Shown piece after piece: positions 1 to 12,499 of a DNA stretch of 64,000 bases. The notes under the pieces were generated by a model that did no database searches, was not told the DNA's origin, and worked only from the letters and a program-made list of their open reading frames with translations. The first letter of the stretch is position 1, and each line of letters opens with the position of its first letter. A program made the position numbers and the translations under genes. Source of the DNA: Aspidiotus rigidus (lineage: Eukaryota; Arthropoda; Insecta; Hemiptera; Diaspididae); assembly GCA_035079385.1 (NCBI GenBank), contig JAVHKY010000010.1:1984001-2048000 (forward strand). Reading direction: 5' to 3'.

Positions 1-97
1 CGGGGTAATTTATAAGATATTCGAATACCGCTTTGAGCTTCAATAAATATACTTCGGAATTAATTATTTTCGATTTATTTTATCTTTCGCCTTTCAG

Positions 98-409
98 AAA
101 TCGTGCTAGTAAATCGGAAAATACATCGTCGCAAGAGACCAACTCGAAATTAACGCCGGAAACTTCTCACTATGAGAAAGTTAATCTTGGAGGTGAGATT
201 CTTTATTTCCTTTTCTTTTTCCATTTTCTTCGTCCAATGTCAATATCATACCTTATACGTCTCTAGATCAAATGGATGTGGATGATGACTACGATGCGGA
301 TGATTTTGAGGATGATCAAGATAACGATGTTAACGAAGCGTCGTCCGCATCAAATATTTTGCGTGGAGAATACGAAGATGACTATGATTATGAGGAAGAT
401 TACGACTAG
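98..409 (+). CDS. 3' end (last two exons) of an unidentified gene with acidic C-terminus
   Basis: Two exons can be joined in phase. Exon 98-192 follows a pyrimidine-rich tract ending in CAG and closes at a GTGAG donor after one base of a codon. Exon 267-409 follows CTCTAG and ends at TAG. The split codon reads Asp. The joined 78-codon tail is hydrophilic, rich in Ser, Thr and Asn at first, and then strongly acidic, ending in alternating Asp, Glu and Tyr (EDDYDYEEDYD). No domain is visible and I do not recognise the protein. The beginning of the gene lies left of the window. An AATAAA at 1016-1021 could end the transcript. Clean splice phase and the compositional change at the stop codon support a real gene; the function is unknown. 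Confidence 0.6.
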
Positions 410-1015
410 AATGATAGTAGGAGGAAGAGCGCTTTTAGTAATTTTTTTTTTCGCGTTTGCATGTATGGCATCATCACCTCCAAATTCGAAAATAGGTATG
501 TACTAGGGGTCTGTAGTATGTATATTTAAATAGTGTTCGACGTAAATACAGAGAACTTAAATCATGTCGTTGTAACTCAGAATCTTGCGTATATTTATAA
601 AACAATTGCTTATTGTTCAAACACTGAGTATTTCCTCGAAATCGGCTTATCGAAAAGTACTCTCACAAAGGTTGATCGACCAAAAATTTATAAATATTGA
701 TCTTGAAATTGCAATTGAATGAAAACGAATGAAATCACTGGATCGCTTTGTCGAATATTCCTGAGAAAACAGGAACAAGCCCCTAGTTTCCGTTATTGAT
801 ACACAATTCTTTGTGAGAGTGGTTACTCGTTCCGACTTCTTAATTATTTTGTATGCAGATTCGCAATAACTGTGTAGAAAATATAGTGATTTTACGTTCC
901 TATGAGGACGTTGCAACGTTTGCGGATAATTTTATTCGTGTTATTCTATCGTTTTATCTCGTGTTATTTTATAGTCCTCTTTCTTATGAAAAACCCGATT
1001 GATTCGACAAGTATT

Positions 1016-1021
1016 AATAAA
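1016..1021 (+). terminator. Candidate poly(A) signal of the 98-409 gene
   Basis: AATAAA about 600 bp after the stop codon at 407-409. No nearer AATAAA was seen. Positional inference only. Confidence 0.3.
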
Positions 1022-1029
1022 AGTATTCG

Positions 1030-4000
1030 ATATTTTTATTTTCTTTCTTTTTTGAGGTCGTGAAGTTATTTTAATGCGCTTTCAAAAATATAATCCGCCA
1101 ACCACGCCCAAAGTGCTCGAAATATATTTGTCGATTTATGAATAACAAAACCAGCAAAACTCGTGCGATTCTTTTTTCGTGATTCCCTTTTCAAGCATTT
1201 TTTCGAGTTTTTCTTGCATTCTGTCCTGAATGTGACACAATTTTTCTCGTTCTTAAACATCGAATCACAACTTTTAAACTCGGATAATATTTGAAAATAT
1301 TCGAAAGTATTTATAGCATTAAATTCAGTTCTGGTTATCGTTTTGCTGATGTAGCTCTTTATCTGTTGAATTTTTCACGCCGCGTATCGGATCAGGAGTG
1401 CGTTTTCAAAGTTTTACAGAAAACCGGAAAACAGTATTTTGTAGAATGTCACGTTTAAATCTAGAAATGGTATCGTAAATGGAGTTTAAAGTCTTCGTAG
1501 AAATAACTGTTTTTATTCCGCGTCGATTTTTCGTATTCAAAAATTACGTTGTTTGAAGTGAAATTACTATACCCAATGCTTTTGGACAATTACTAGCAGC
1601 AGCGCCAAGTTTCCTCCTAGCGGCTAACACGATACTATTCGGTACGTGTCAGTGAGATTCAACATCACAGCTGCAGTTCTCGCAACTAGGTACAGTAATA
1701 TTATTATAGGTACCTATCCTGCAATGGAGCGTATGGACGCCCTCGTCGTCATCAGCAGTTCTCGTAGATGAACGACGACAGTTTCTATAACGCATTGACT
1801 AGTTGAACTATGTAACTTTTATGGTTTTGCGCGGGTTTTTCAACATACTCTCGTGTTCGTGATTTACGTATTTTGTGATTTTAGAAGAGTATTTAAACTC
1901 AAATCTATGGGTTTTCTCTATTTATACCATTTTTGTGAACTCGTGTCATTGTGAATGTTTGTGAGATTAAATACAAGTAGCTGTACGTTGAACGATGTTA
2001 AAAATACTCGTATGTTTATTATTATTTCACGCAGGTAAAAAATATTTTTTATTACATTATTAATCAAGTATTTTTTACTGTATTGACCATAAATTATAGA
2101 ATACAAATCAGTACACAGTTCGAGTACTTCACGAACTAAAGTTTTAAAACTCATGAGTAACGATTAGGAGCAGCGACTTCTCATTACTGAGGGCAAAGAT
2201 TGAAGGACTCATTTTCGGAGAATAGACTTTTGCAGAATAGAATAATATTTTTCACATCTCTTTTAACACTAGTACCTATTAAGCAAGTCCAGCTTATGTA
2301 TTTAGAAATGAATAGCGTATAATTTTCAGACAATTTTTTTCCACTCTTATTCATCTTAATCATTTAGACTCGCCCAGCTTTTTAGAACTAAATACCTACT
2401 CAATTACTTCAAGTTTCGATCGAGCTTTGTTCGAGAAATTTTTGATTTAGAGTTGTCAACTTGTCTTCTATCAATTTATTGATAGTTCCAACTATAGTAC
2501 TCGAGTTCTCTGTATAAAATATAAGTTGGGTATTGGCTCTGAATTCTGTTCCCAAAGTTTTCACTGTCAGAACAATATCATTATTGAGACGACCGCAAGT
2601 CCATGAAAGACAGACTAATAATTGTACAAAGAAGTCCTTCCGGGTTTTTCTTTACCGGGAGATTTCCTTGCCTCGATTAATGACTACTAAACGTGGTTAT
2701 CGAGCACTGGTTTTCTTGAAGAAGAACAAACTCTACCGTGTTGTTTTTTTCACTCCTAGTATTCAACAGTATTGAAATAATAGCAAAGTCTGAAATGTTC
2801 CTCCTTGCCTGAATGTGAAAAATTTCGTCCTAATTCTATGACAATGAAAAACGTACCGGTGACTTGCTGGAGCCAATCATAAACTTCTACCGCTTTTCTC
2901 AATTCCTTCGTGACCTCAGAGACCAACAATTACGATACTTCTTTGAACATCACGAGAAAGTGTCACAATAAATTTGACTGATTTTTTTCCCCCTTCAATA
3001 CCAGAAACATACTTTCAATGGGTATCAAACTTCCGCAAATCAACTTTTTGTTCGAGGAAAAGAGTATTTCAATTGCCAAATTACTATAAATCCAAAAATA
3101 ATAGAATGACAGGTCTATCACTCTCTTTCCCATTTGTTGATATTTTATTTCTCTCAATCGATCGCACTAAAATTATCTGAATGACTTAAACAGCGCAGTG
3201 GGTATACTGTATTAAAAATTGTAAACACATATTTGTTGTCATGGTTACGATAGAATGTATACTGTAGAGGAATAGAATTAGAAAATTATAAAAATGGAAA
3301 AACGAACCAAACATAGAAATCTATTGCGGTTTCACACTAGTACAACAGATGTGAACGAATTTCTTTGCGGAAGTTATATTGGAGAGATCGGTTTTGATGT
3401 TTTTTAGAGGTGGCAAAAAATGGTTTGGTAATAATTCGAGTTTCACGTGGGTAGCGTACCTATGCATTCTTGTAGCTGAAGGGAAAACAGAATATTTCCG
3501 TTCTCGCTGAAATATTTTCATAATTTTTCGACGTAGTAATGTAGCGAAAATAAAATCGCGTTTCGTCAAAATAGTTTTCCCCTTACATCATCATAGTGCA
3601 ATATGGTAGAGTCTTCAACTCTGTTTATACGTAGTTCTACTGACCAAACAGTCGATGAAATCAACTTGAAAAGTCTGACGTCATTTAGAAGAGAGAATAT
3701 TTCTTTGAACTGATTATTCTAGGAATGTCTATTATGACGGGAAAAGTTCTTGAGAACAGGTTTGAAAGGAAAAAATGCTTTCTTCGGCTCTTCGCATTTT
3801 AAACAAAGTGCTTGGTAAGTGAGGTCCTTGATAAAAAAAAAAAAGAAAGTCAAGACAAAAACTTCACGAATTAAAGGTACTTTTGATGGAATTTTCCAGT
3901 ATCGTACTACTTCATATTTCATCACAAAATGATCGCTTTTCAATTAAACAATGTCAATTTCGCACACTCAAGATATACTAGCTCCTGGGTTTTATGGAAT

Positions 4001-4800
4001 TGAATCAATACCTACGTAGAAAAGTTCAAAATATTAAATTAAAAGTTTCTAATCATAATACAAAATGGGCTTGGATGGATTTCTTTCATTTTCTAATTTC
4101 CTCTCGCGTTAGAAGATTAAAAATTGTAGTGCCTATATTATAAATTAACCAGTTTTCTTCTTATGCCTATCTAAGTTACCTCCAGAAAGCTAAACTTACC
4201 TTCCAATGCACAAAATGAGGGAAGGGAGATGGAGATCTATTCTTTCAGATACCTATTGAAAGAAAATTACAGTCAACCGAATTGAAAAACTATTTGGAAT
4301 TACGCAGATTTAACCATGATTACCTTTTCTTGACTTACAATACCTACATGTGAATGTAGGTGGAACGATAAATCGAAGCGCCTATCGAATGGAAGTAAAA
4401 GTTGCTCAACAGTGTTTTTATGTTGTAGAATGCTGTATGAGAAACAATCAAGGGTTTCTCACCTTCCTTCTAAAAAACGTCTTATAACACATTTCTCAAA
4501 AGAAAAAATCGCCCGCGTTCGGATGACGTTGACCTACTTAGTTCAAGCCTTGGAAAAATTCCAACGTTTGCATCCGCGTCCTGATTGTCACATTACCGGA
4601 GTCTCTAAGAAAAATTTTCTTCTTGGATCTTCTATGGAGAAGAGACTTGAAAACATTTTGTGGTCCGACTCCTCTAAAGAGACCAAAATTTAACTTCAAC
4701 TTTCAAGCTTTTGCTCTCGAGCTCCTTAGTTTATCTACTAAAAATGGCTGCCCGTGGCTAAAACAGCTAGTTTACCTATCAAAAACAGCTGATTAATGGC
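1030..4800. other. Stretch without recognised gene
   Basis: Read on both strands. Only short open frames without domain character were seen, for example 4412-4693 (+), and no repeat structure stood out. It may contain 5' exons or regulatory DNA that cannot be recognised from sequence alone. Confidence 0.4.
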
Positions 4801-5310
4801 CAGTTTTACCAGCGGGATCGAGTTCTGAAAAGGCCAGCCAAGCAACCAGCTAAGGATCTACAGAATAAGGTTTATTGCTGGACTACAAGGTATCTCTTCC
4901 TCCAAATAACTGGTGGCCTCACGGTTGGCTGGCTTTTACGGAATTCTGTTGAACAGGACTTCTACAAGCGTCGAAGATGAATCAGCGAAAAAGGTTGATA
5001 GGATATATGATTTTCATCGAGATAAATACCTTTTCCCAGTTACATCTTAGTTTGCAGGATGGACTATATTTTACATGAGAAAGAATGACAGAGAGATGAA
5101 TTTCGGCGGGAGTAAGTGAGAAAACATCATGTATCGTCCTGCAAACCGATAAGAATATTGTAAAAGCCCCATAGGCGGTTCTTCAGTGACAGACTGACAG
5201 TTGGACCAAGTTCTGGAGGAGTTGATGTCTTGTAGTTCTGCAATAGACCTTATTCTATTGATAGTTGACCTGATGCTTGGCCGGCTTCCACAGAACTTGG
5301 TGCAGTTGAG
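4800..5310. repeat. Foldback (inverted-repeat) element
   Basis: The segment around 4850-4975 is repeated in inverted orientation around 5165-5305. Both arms contain the words AGAATAAGG, ACTACAAG and a TCCTCC block in the same order, with about 190 bp between the arms. The left arm also holds its own small inverted repeat (GGCCAGCCAAG near 4834 against GGTTGGCTGGC near 4923). No coding potential was seen. This is typical of a decayed MITE or foldback transposon; exact ends and target duplication could not be fixed. Confidence 0.6.
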
Positions 5311-5562
5311 TGAGTTGACACCTTAGACCGTATTACGGTAACATAGACCGCCGATAGTGAGAAGAAGTAGGTCGGAACTCTGGAGACAAAATAAGCCGGA
5401 TGAGTCCCACGGAGTTAAATTTAGCATTGGGCGTGGTTTATATCTCTTACCCCGTTGGTAACCAAAACGTCCATATTGGACCCAAGGACCCAACCGGCAA
5501 TTATATTTCGCCTCCAGTCTTCCAACACTATAGTCTTCCAACAAAGGCGCTATTCCAATTAA

Positions 5563-5689
5563 GGGCCGGTTGTACAATCGAAAAACGTGAGATCACGTGA
5601 TCGTTGAACCGCGGATTCTTGAACTTGACTGGCCGAAATCGGGCGATCAACGGCGGTTCACGTTGAACTACAAATTGTACAACTGGCCC
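5563..5689. mobile_element. 127-bp MITE, PIF/Harbinger-like
   Basis: Terminal inverted repeats GGGCCGGTTGTACAA (left) and TTGTACAACTGGCCC (right) differ at one position. TAA flanks both ends (5560-5562 and 5690-5692) as a 3-bp target duplication. The interior is partly palindromic around GTTCAACG/CGTTGAAC words and has no coding capacity. A 3-bp TWA target duplication is the hallmark of PIF/Harbinger (Tourist-like) elements, so the family assignment rests on that alone. Confidence 0.75.
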
Positions 5690-5716
5690 TAAGGCGCTAA
5701 AGGTAATATCGCTCAG

Positions 5717-6010
5717 AGTCAGATGTCAAATCCGAAAAATCAAGGGGTGATGGCGGTGTGGTAGTGTACGTTCTTTATGGACCAGTGAACTCAATTCGTT
5801 CTAGTGCTTTAGTAGTATGATGAGACTAGCTGGAATGCGCGCTGAACGAAAAACGTGATACGACGCAACAGAATATCTTTGAACGGGATACCTCCCTTCT
5901 CTCATTTTTTTTTTGTTCAGCACGCGTTCCAGCCAGTCTCATACTACAAATTGCTGAGTTCACTGTTATGGACCCACCACCACCACTTGATTTTTTGGGT
6001 TCGACATCAT
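5717..6010. repeat. Foldback element, about 290 bp
   Basis: Left part (about 5719-5870) and right part (about 5905-6005) are inverted copies: both carry AAAAATCAAG, a GTGAACTCA block, a TAGTATGA block and AGCTGGAA/TTCCAGC words in mirrored order, meeting at a T-run near 5905-5915. Arm identity is roughly 75-80% by eye. No reading frame spans it. A decayed MITE is the simplest explanation. Confidence 0.6.
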
Positions 6011-6123
6011 TCTGTTTACATTGAGCTCTAATACCTCTAGCGCCTTATTCAATAACTGATAACGTTGTCGGTTTAGGTAGACGACTACAGGTATGCGTCC
6101 CTTTGTTTAGGTATTGTATTTGG

Positions 6124-6895
6124 ACTGGGCATATTGTAGGTGCGCCAATGTCGACAATTTCTTCAATGTAATTCTTATGGGAAATGGAAAATTGCTCTGA
6201 TTCAATTGAAAATCAAGTCATCCTATCGAAAATTTTACGCTCTTTCAATTTGTTTCTCTGTATTTTTTTTTTTCAGAATCACTGACTCTGTTTTGAGTAA
6301 TTTGAAGAAAACTTGAAAACCTCCATATATGTCTGTGGTACTATGTGGTACACTGCCGTCCAATATGAGGACTTATCTGTACGGGGACCTCGATTTTCGT
6401 GCGTTTCAGATCATAAACCATCTTTTATAAATTTTTTTTTTTTTTCAAACCCACAATTTTTTCCACCTCAGCAAGAAGGGCGTCCGTTGTCATATTTTCA
6501 ATGATCATTACTTTGTTTGTTTCTGGATGTATTCAAAATGTGATTATTGTTTCTTATAGAAGAAGAGTTGCTCTTTAATTTTCATCCTTATTATTTTTTT
6601 TATTAAACTCGTTGTTGCGGAGATATTTTGAACTGAAACTTCAAACTTATTTTTCTGTAATGAATTTTTCTTCACGGACGCCCTTTGTACAAAATAGGTC
6701 CTCATATTTAATTGACGTACGTCACAAATCTCAATTCGCAGAAATAGGCGTTTTATTCATGGAAGAAAGATATCTATCTCCAAAATACTATTTGTGACGT
6801 ACGTCAATTAAATATTGGACGGCAGTACAGATATTACTTTGCGCTTAGCAAATTTTGTGAATCGACGCTGGCGCACCTACAATATGCCCAGTTCG
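6124..6895. mobile_element. TIR element of about 770 bp with a nested perfect hairpin
   Basis: The outer ends are inverted repeats built on GGGCATATTGTAGGTGCGCC (left, from about 6127) and its complement near 6874-6892. Inside, GTCCAATAT near 6358 is mirrored by ATATTGGAC at about 6811-6820. A perfect 26-bp inverted repeat lies at 6704-6729 and 6790-6815 around a 60-bp loop, with TGACGTACGTCA at its core. No transposase frame was found. Looks like a non-autonomous DNA element with layered inverted repeats. Confidence 0.65.
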
Positions 6896-6978
6896 ATTCG
6901 GCGGTCTATGTTACTATTACCTATAGTCTAAGGTTGACACAGTCTTTATCCCCTTGATCTTGTTGAACAGGGAGTATG

Positions 6979-7357
6979 AATAGCCCAGGTTTCTGTGACA
7001 TCAAACAGCAAATAACCGCTAGCAAAACTACCCAACGTTGATCCAACTGGCATCTTGACTCCCATTCAAATAACACATGGAGCCTAAGATCATTGTGTTC
7101 CTGATTAAGAATAAGGGATTTCTTAATAATTAGAGGTTGACGATCTAATGCTGAGAAGCTTAAAGATTCTAAATATTATACATCTGATTTTTTAATTAAA
7201 TCTTATTCCAAATTATTTACATAATGATCTTTGCTCCCCATGTTATTCTTATGGGAGTTACCTTATCAGTGTTGTCAGTTGGATCAACGAGATGGGTAGT
7301 TTTGCTTATTGTTATTTGCTGTTTGACTACAGCATTACAGAGAAACCTGGGCTATTG
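6979..7357. repeat. Foldback element, about 380 bp
   Basis: About 100 bp at 6979-7080 recurs inverted at about 7250-7357. Shared blocks include AATAGCCCAGGTTTCT, CAAACAGCAAATAA, CAAAACTACCCA and GATCCAACTG, in mirrored order. The arms flank about 170 bp of AT-rich DNA without a reading frame. It sits close to the preceding TIR element, so this part of the window is a cluster of non-autonomous elements. Confidence 0.65.
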
Positions 7358-7687
7358 ACAGTATTCTGGGTTCTGGTTGAACCCAGGTTGAACCTGACTT
7401 GGTATTATTTTTCAGCTCTAAATGTTGAATTTACGTCTCACCTAGTTTGCATTAAATTCTTTCTGGATTAGAGGAAGGTCAAGGTCAACTGGTCTAGTAA
7501 TTGCTTGCTTCAATATTTTATCAAACAATGAATATGCATTAGGTTAGTAAGTACTAAAAGGGATTTTTATACCAAAAAACGAAAGCTCAGGGAGGTTATC
7601 GAGATTATAAAACGCGCCAACACCGTGAACTACAAGAGCGATACTGCAAACTTCGCCTCGTTACAAATCCACTTATGAAAATATTTT

Positions 7688-7815
7688 AGGTCCCACAATT
7701 TTAAAATAATTCCAAGTCCAACAGTTGAAAATATTTCAAAGTCCAACAGTTGAAAATAATTCCGAATCCAACAGTTGAAAATATTTCGAAGTCCAAGAAT
7801 TGAAAATGAAAAATT
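7688..7815. repeat. Minisatellite-like tandem repeat, period about 25-26 bp
   Basis: About five degenerate units of the form AAGTCCAACAGTTGAAAAT followed by ATTTC or AATTCC run in tandem, and the last units decay toward 7815. A looser TTGAAAAYATTTC pattern also appears near 35490-35570. Confidence 0.7.
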
Positions 7816-7959
7816 TTACAAGTCCAAAGAAGTACAATAATATTGCCAAGTCCCGCGGCATCACTCTTACTCGCCTCTTACTCCCAGTATGGCAGTAAAC
7901 CGACGCGGTAGCCCCATGTCGGTTACATGAAATAAACTCGCTCATTAGACACTCCCGTT

Positions 7960-10900
7960 ATCAAGAATACCAAATAATTTCTTGATTTTACTTTTACTTC
8001 TTTTCTGATTCATCGTTCATATAATTAGCTGTAGGTATTCTCTTACTTAAGTTTCTTTTCAGTTCCATTTTGTACTTGAAAAAGACCACTAGTCTGGTCG
8101 GAACGTTGTTTAAATATTAAAAATTTGTGCGGGAAAAGCCTTCGTTTTCTTCGTTATTAGTAAGTACCTTACTATCTATGCAATCCTTAATTATCTATAG
8201 TTAACTATAATTGGCAAATAAAAAAATAATAGTGATGGGAAAAGCATTGTAGATTGTAAGCTGATGTTGGGCCATCAAATCTTTGGAGGGTAGTTAATTT
8301 AAGAAGAAAATGTGACTTTGGCAAATAATTATAACTATTATACAAATGTAAGTAAAAAGATGTAAACTTTTTAGAGTTTGAATTTGAATGCATGTTCAAG
8401 ATAGGTATGTAGAATGCTATGATATTGGAATTCTATGAAGAGAACTGGTAACCAATGAGAATACAAGTACAATTTAATCTCAATCCCCGTGATCTCAATA
8501 AAATCTCTTCTTTCTGAGGCAGTGAATCAGTGATTAAACTCAAGTACACTATATTTAATCAATTTCAAAATTATGTGCCACATATCAAGGAGTATCTAAA
8601 GTGGCATTGTGACAATTCACTTAGCCCTATGGATGAGAGCTTCTCTGAATACCAATCACGATACTTCATTATATGTACGTATCCTATCGGTTGAGAAAAA
8701 ATAGAGATGAAGTGATCAGATCCAAGTCAACATCCATGCACCAATTTTTGCACTGATAGACGCTTGCGTCCCAATTTGTTGTTTATTCAGTTTTCATCGC
8801 CTTTGGTAAATTCTCAATCACCAAGTATCTCATTAATCAACAATTGCACGCAGATGTATCTATTGATTATAGGCTTCCACAATATCATCTTGAGGCAATT
8901 GCAACTGCCGGTGGTCCCTGGTCCAAATTGAACAATACATATTTGAGTGATGAACTGATTAATGATATGTGCTGATTGTTAGAAAACAGAAACACTTACA
9001 AACAATTTAAACATTGTTAATGTTCCAATTTTCTTTGTGACCATATTACATTTATCAAACTCTGAAGGAACATCCAAGTTCTCGGTCCAAAAGCGTTATA
9101 GTACTTCAGAATGCTTAATTGACTTTGTGAGAATCTCAATATAATACAAGATATAAATTAATTATACAGACAATTACCTACCTATAATGATCATTATTCC
9201 AAGGGAGAAATTGATTTTCTTTTTTTTGTCTATATGTGAAGCAAAATCAACGGCAATATAAATACCCATAATCACTTTATTTATTTCTATAACCTACTGC
9301 TATTCAAAATTTCTTTTTAGATGTACGAGTGTAATGGTCTCGACTTCTGGAATTTTCGAGCTTCTTCATGATTGATCTGCATTCAAACGATTCTGAATTT
9401 TAAGAGTGAGATTGTACTTTTCAGCAAAATTGTTTCCGGCCAAAATCGCGTTTCTACGGTTTTGCACGCGAGCATTAATTTTGAGTCGGCTATTTACTCC
9501 AGCGAGTTTCTCACAGTTCACCAGTAGTCGATTAATTAGCACCTTTAAATACACGTTTTTTGATAAACCAGGGCCAGTGTTCATAGAACAGTCCTTGTTT
9601 CATATTAGAAAGCTCTATAACTACCATTCTTTGCAGTAGCCTTGCGAATGCTGGACATCCGTGTCAAATTTACTGTTAATACCGAGTTTTAAGCGTAGTT
9701 ATCGTCCGGGGGGGCGGATAATAAACTTTGTATGGCTTTAGAGAATAAATTGCAAAGAAAATTTAGGCTTTCCCCACGCGCATCACGTACAGTTGATTGA
9801 TCTTCCACATTCACTTCGGAGGTCATCTTTTCTAGTTTGTTGACGTCCACATAAGCGATTTAAATAATTAAGGTATTATTTTATTGATCTGCTTGAAATT
9901 TTCATAGAAGTATAATGGGGTCTATCTCCATTCTGTAATTGAAAGATTGACTCGCAAATGCATCAACTTATTGATATTGTCGAAGAAACATTTTCTAAAA
10001 GTGCTCATTGTCATATTTTCGACGAAAAGAAAATCTCCTTCGTCGGTGATATCGTTGAATAATTTTTACCAATTATACCTCCTGCTGATTTTTGGGAGCT
10101 AATTTAGGCTACCTGAGTTTTACTTCAAAACTAATAACTAATGAACTAAAAAATGGTAGGCCCATATTTCGTCAAAATCATGTAGTAAGTATAAAACATA
10201 TCGATCGTAAGACTAAAGCCTAACATAATCCAAAAATTTGGATGTTTCAAGCTGGTCGCATTGCAGTGGTGTGATACGATGTAGGTCTAAATGTGTACAT
10301 GTGCGAGTTCTTACTTCGCATAGCTCATTCAGTGATTCTAATTATTATCATTCATTAACGCGATAATTAATTTTTACTCTGTAGACAGTAGGTAAGAGCA
10401 GAAGAACTTTGTAATTATTAATTCACCCACGAAAAGTTAGTACTAATTAGCCTCTATTTATTTACTCTAAAGAGGCGCTTCGGAGGCATTATTCAAAAAC
10501 TGGCGACACGTCTTTAATGAAATCAATAGAATAATATAAAGATATAGGTTGTGTTTCACGTTCACGGTCGTCGCTTCCTTTCCCGCATCTCTGCAACTTG
10601 CGCTACTCTGTTTCCCTTTTTTTTTTATTCGATTTACGCTCGATTTTAATATAGGTTAACTTGTAAATTGCTTTCTTTGTTGGTGTTCCTCATCTTTCCT
10701 TCGAGTATTTGAGTATAAGAAGAACTGAACGAGTGTGTCATGCCCTAGTTTTATTCGTTCTCAGAATGAAAATGATTTCGGCAATACAATCTGTATCGAT
10801 TAGTTATTTTTTGCAAAGAACTGTACTCAAATTGCTACAAAATACAGCATTCGGCTTTAAACTCACAAAAATAACCATTTTCATGGGAATTTTCTATTTT

Positions 10901-11640
10901 TGTTTTCTGTATAGTAGAAGCGCCCAAATTTTTTTTTTTTTTGTTGCAGTAAGAATGAAATTTTTTTTGTTTCCTCCCATTACCAATATTTTCTTGTAAA
11001 TATCGCTTGAAACTATTTTCGATAACGAAACTTCGCTGTAAAAAGTAGATGCCTCTATTGAACTGTGTTGTAGGCTAGTAAAATTTTCAACAATAACTTT
11101 TCAGCGACTATAATTAATAGACTTGAAGTAACAATCACTTTAATTAACGGCACTAAATTGCATAACGAAATGTTGAAAAAAAAACTGTACATCATCATTG
11201 GAGTGAAGAAATTTCCGTTAGGGCAGATAAAATTAAAATACTTTTTTTTTTTTTTTTTTTTTTGAGTGAAAAAACTTGTTTTCTTCCACTTTAATGTGTT
11301 CAAAGTGTTGAAGTTGAAAATTCTTTCGTATTTTTAGTTGCATTGTAAATTTTTTCAAGTTCTTTGTCTTCTATTCGCGTCAGGCCCCAAAAGAGTCGCC
11401 CTCTACATTTACTATAGCGGCCATTTGTGGAAACTGGACGGAAGGTGATGTTTCAGATAACTGGTGAAATTTTGAGTTTCATACTATTCTACTAGTCAAG
11501 AGAGTCAAAAAAGATCATTATAAGTGGTACTTTTTTTTCAGTATTAACAGAGACAGACCTACAGCTAGTTGAAGTAACATAAGCTCTTATGTAAATTTTT
11601 ATGTGATCACCTTTTCGTCCACGACACTAGCGCGTCTACA
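7960..11640. other. Stretch without recognised gene
   Basis: AT-rich DNA with scattered homopolymer T runs (10928-10941, 11242-11262). One frame on the minus strand at 9366-9584 (72 codons) and one on the plus strand at 9406-9639 overlap antisense; neither shows a domain or splice context, and both may be chance. No RNA gene or clear repeat was found. Confidence 0.35.
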
Positions 11641-12240
11641 GTAGTAGCCTGATGCGAATAAGAGGGGTCCCACTATCAGTAATAGGTCGTCAGCATAACT
11701 TAGCTGTTTTTCGCCTGTTGTTCCTTTCATTTTTTTGGGCACAGTCGCCATTGCTAAGTTAAATAAAGTAGGTGACGGCCTTGGGGTATTCCAGGGGAGA
11801 GTTTATGTTCAAGCAGTGGATTGTTATTCTTATCACAGAAGGTTATCGTTCTGTTTTCTAAGAAGCTCTTAATGATTGCGAGGTTCTGAGTTTTTATTCC
11901 CTGACTTTTCATTGTTTTAAGCAGACTTGACCACTTGACTCTGTCAAAAGTACCTTCCACATCGAAACTTATCAAGAGTATGTATTTATATTCCTTCCTG
12001 AGGTTTTCCAAAATTTTTGTCTTTTCATAAAGAGCTAATTCGAAGGATCACTCTTTTTGATAGTAATATTGGGGGGTCCAAAATCCTGTTCTGTTCAATT
12101 TCTATTTTTAAGAAGTGTAGAATAATTTTTCCATAGACTATTCCCAATGTTGACAACAGCGTTAGTGGTCGGTATGAACTTATTTCGAATGGATCTTTGT
12201 TTGGTTTTTTAGTAATTTGATTTTTCCGGTTTCCCAAGCA
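11640..12240 (-). pseudogene. Decayed non-LTR retrotransposon reverse transcriptase fragment
   Basis: Read on the minus strand from 12240 down to 11640, the sequence gives consecutive pieces of a LINE reverse transcriptase in shifting frames. First comes the SSYRPLTLLST block (the conserved YRPISLL motif), then SFDVEGTFDRVKWSSLL (the palm block with the first catalytic Asp), then SPGIPQG, and last SYADDLLLI (the catalytic YADD box). Order and spacing match the LINE palm domain. Frameshifts and an in-frame stop after PQG show it is dead. Neither the endonuclease nor a 3' end is present. The clade was not resolved. Confidence 0.8.
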
Positions 12241-12357
12241 TCTGGGAATAGCCTAAACTTTTGGCACATTTTGGTTCACCATTCGGCTCAAAAAAGTAGC
12301 AGAAAGTTGAGAGGGGGGAGATACAAAATTTTGTAGTTTCAAAACAAACACTCATAG

Positions 12358-12499
12358 AACAGGTTCCCTGTTAAAATTTCTATCTACGAGATGTATATGA
12401 TAGGAGGGAGACCTGGAGGGGGACTTGGAAAATTTTAGAGCTCAGAGCTTTGCCGGCCGGCGGGCGGGCGTAACGATAAAACAGGTTCCCTGTTAAAAT
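12358..12499. repeat. Repeat block bounded by two AACAGGTTCCCTGTT palindromes
   Basis: The 20-mer starting with the palindrome AACAGGTTCCCTGTT occurs at 12358-12377 and again, identical, at 12480-12499. Between them are GGAGGGAGACCTGG and GGGGACTTGGAAAATTTT, which match the 45-bp repeat unit of the Helentron-like element at 42271-42710, and a GC-rich patch (CCGGCCGGCGGGCGGGCG). I read it as a fragment of the same or a related element family. Confidence 0.55.

Noticed and set aside
7688..7815. Regularly spaced repeat, considered as a CRISPR-like array
   Set aside because: Units are contiguous and degenerate with no spacers, in a eukaryotic genome; an ordinary minisatellite.
9366..9639. Overlapping sense and antisense frames of about 75 codons
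   Set aside because: No recognised motif, no splice context, and mutual overlap; not supported as a gene.
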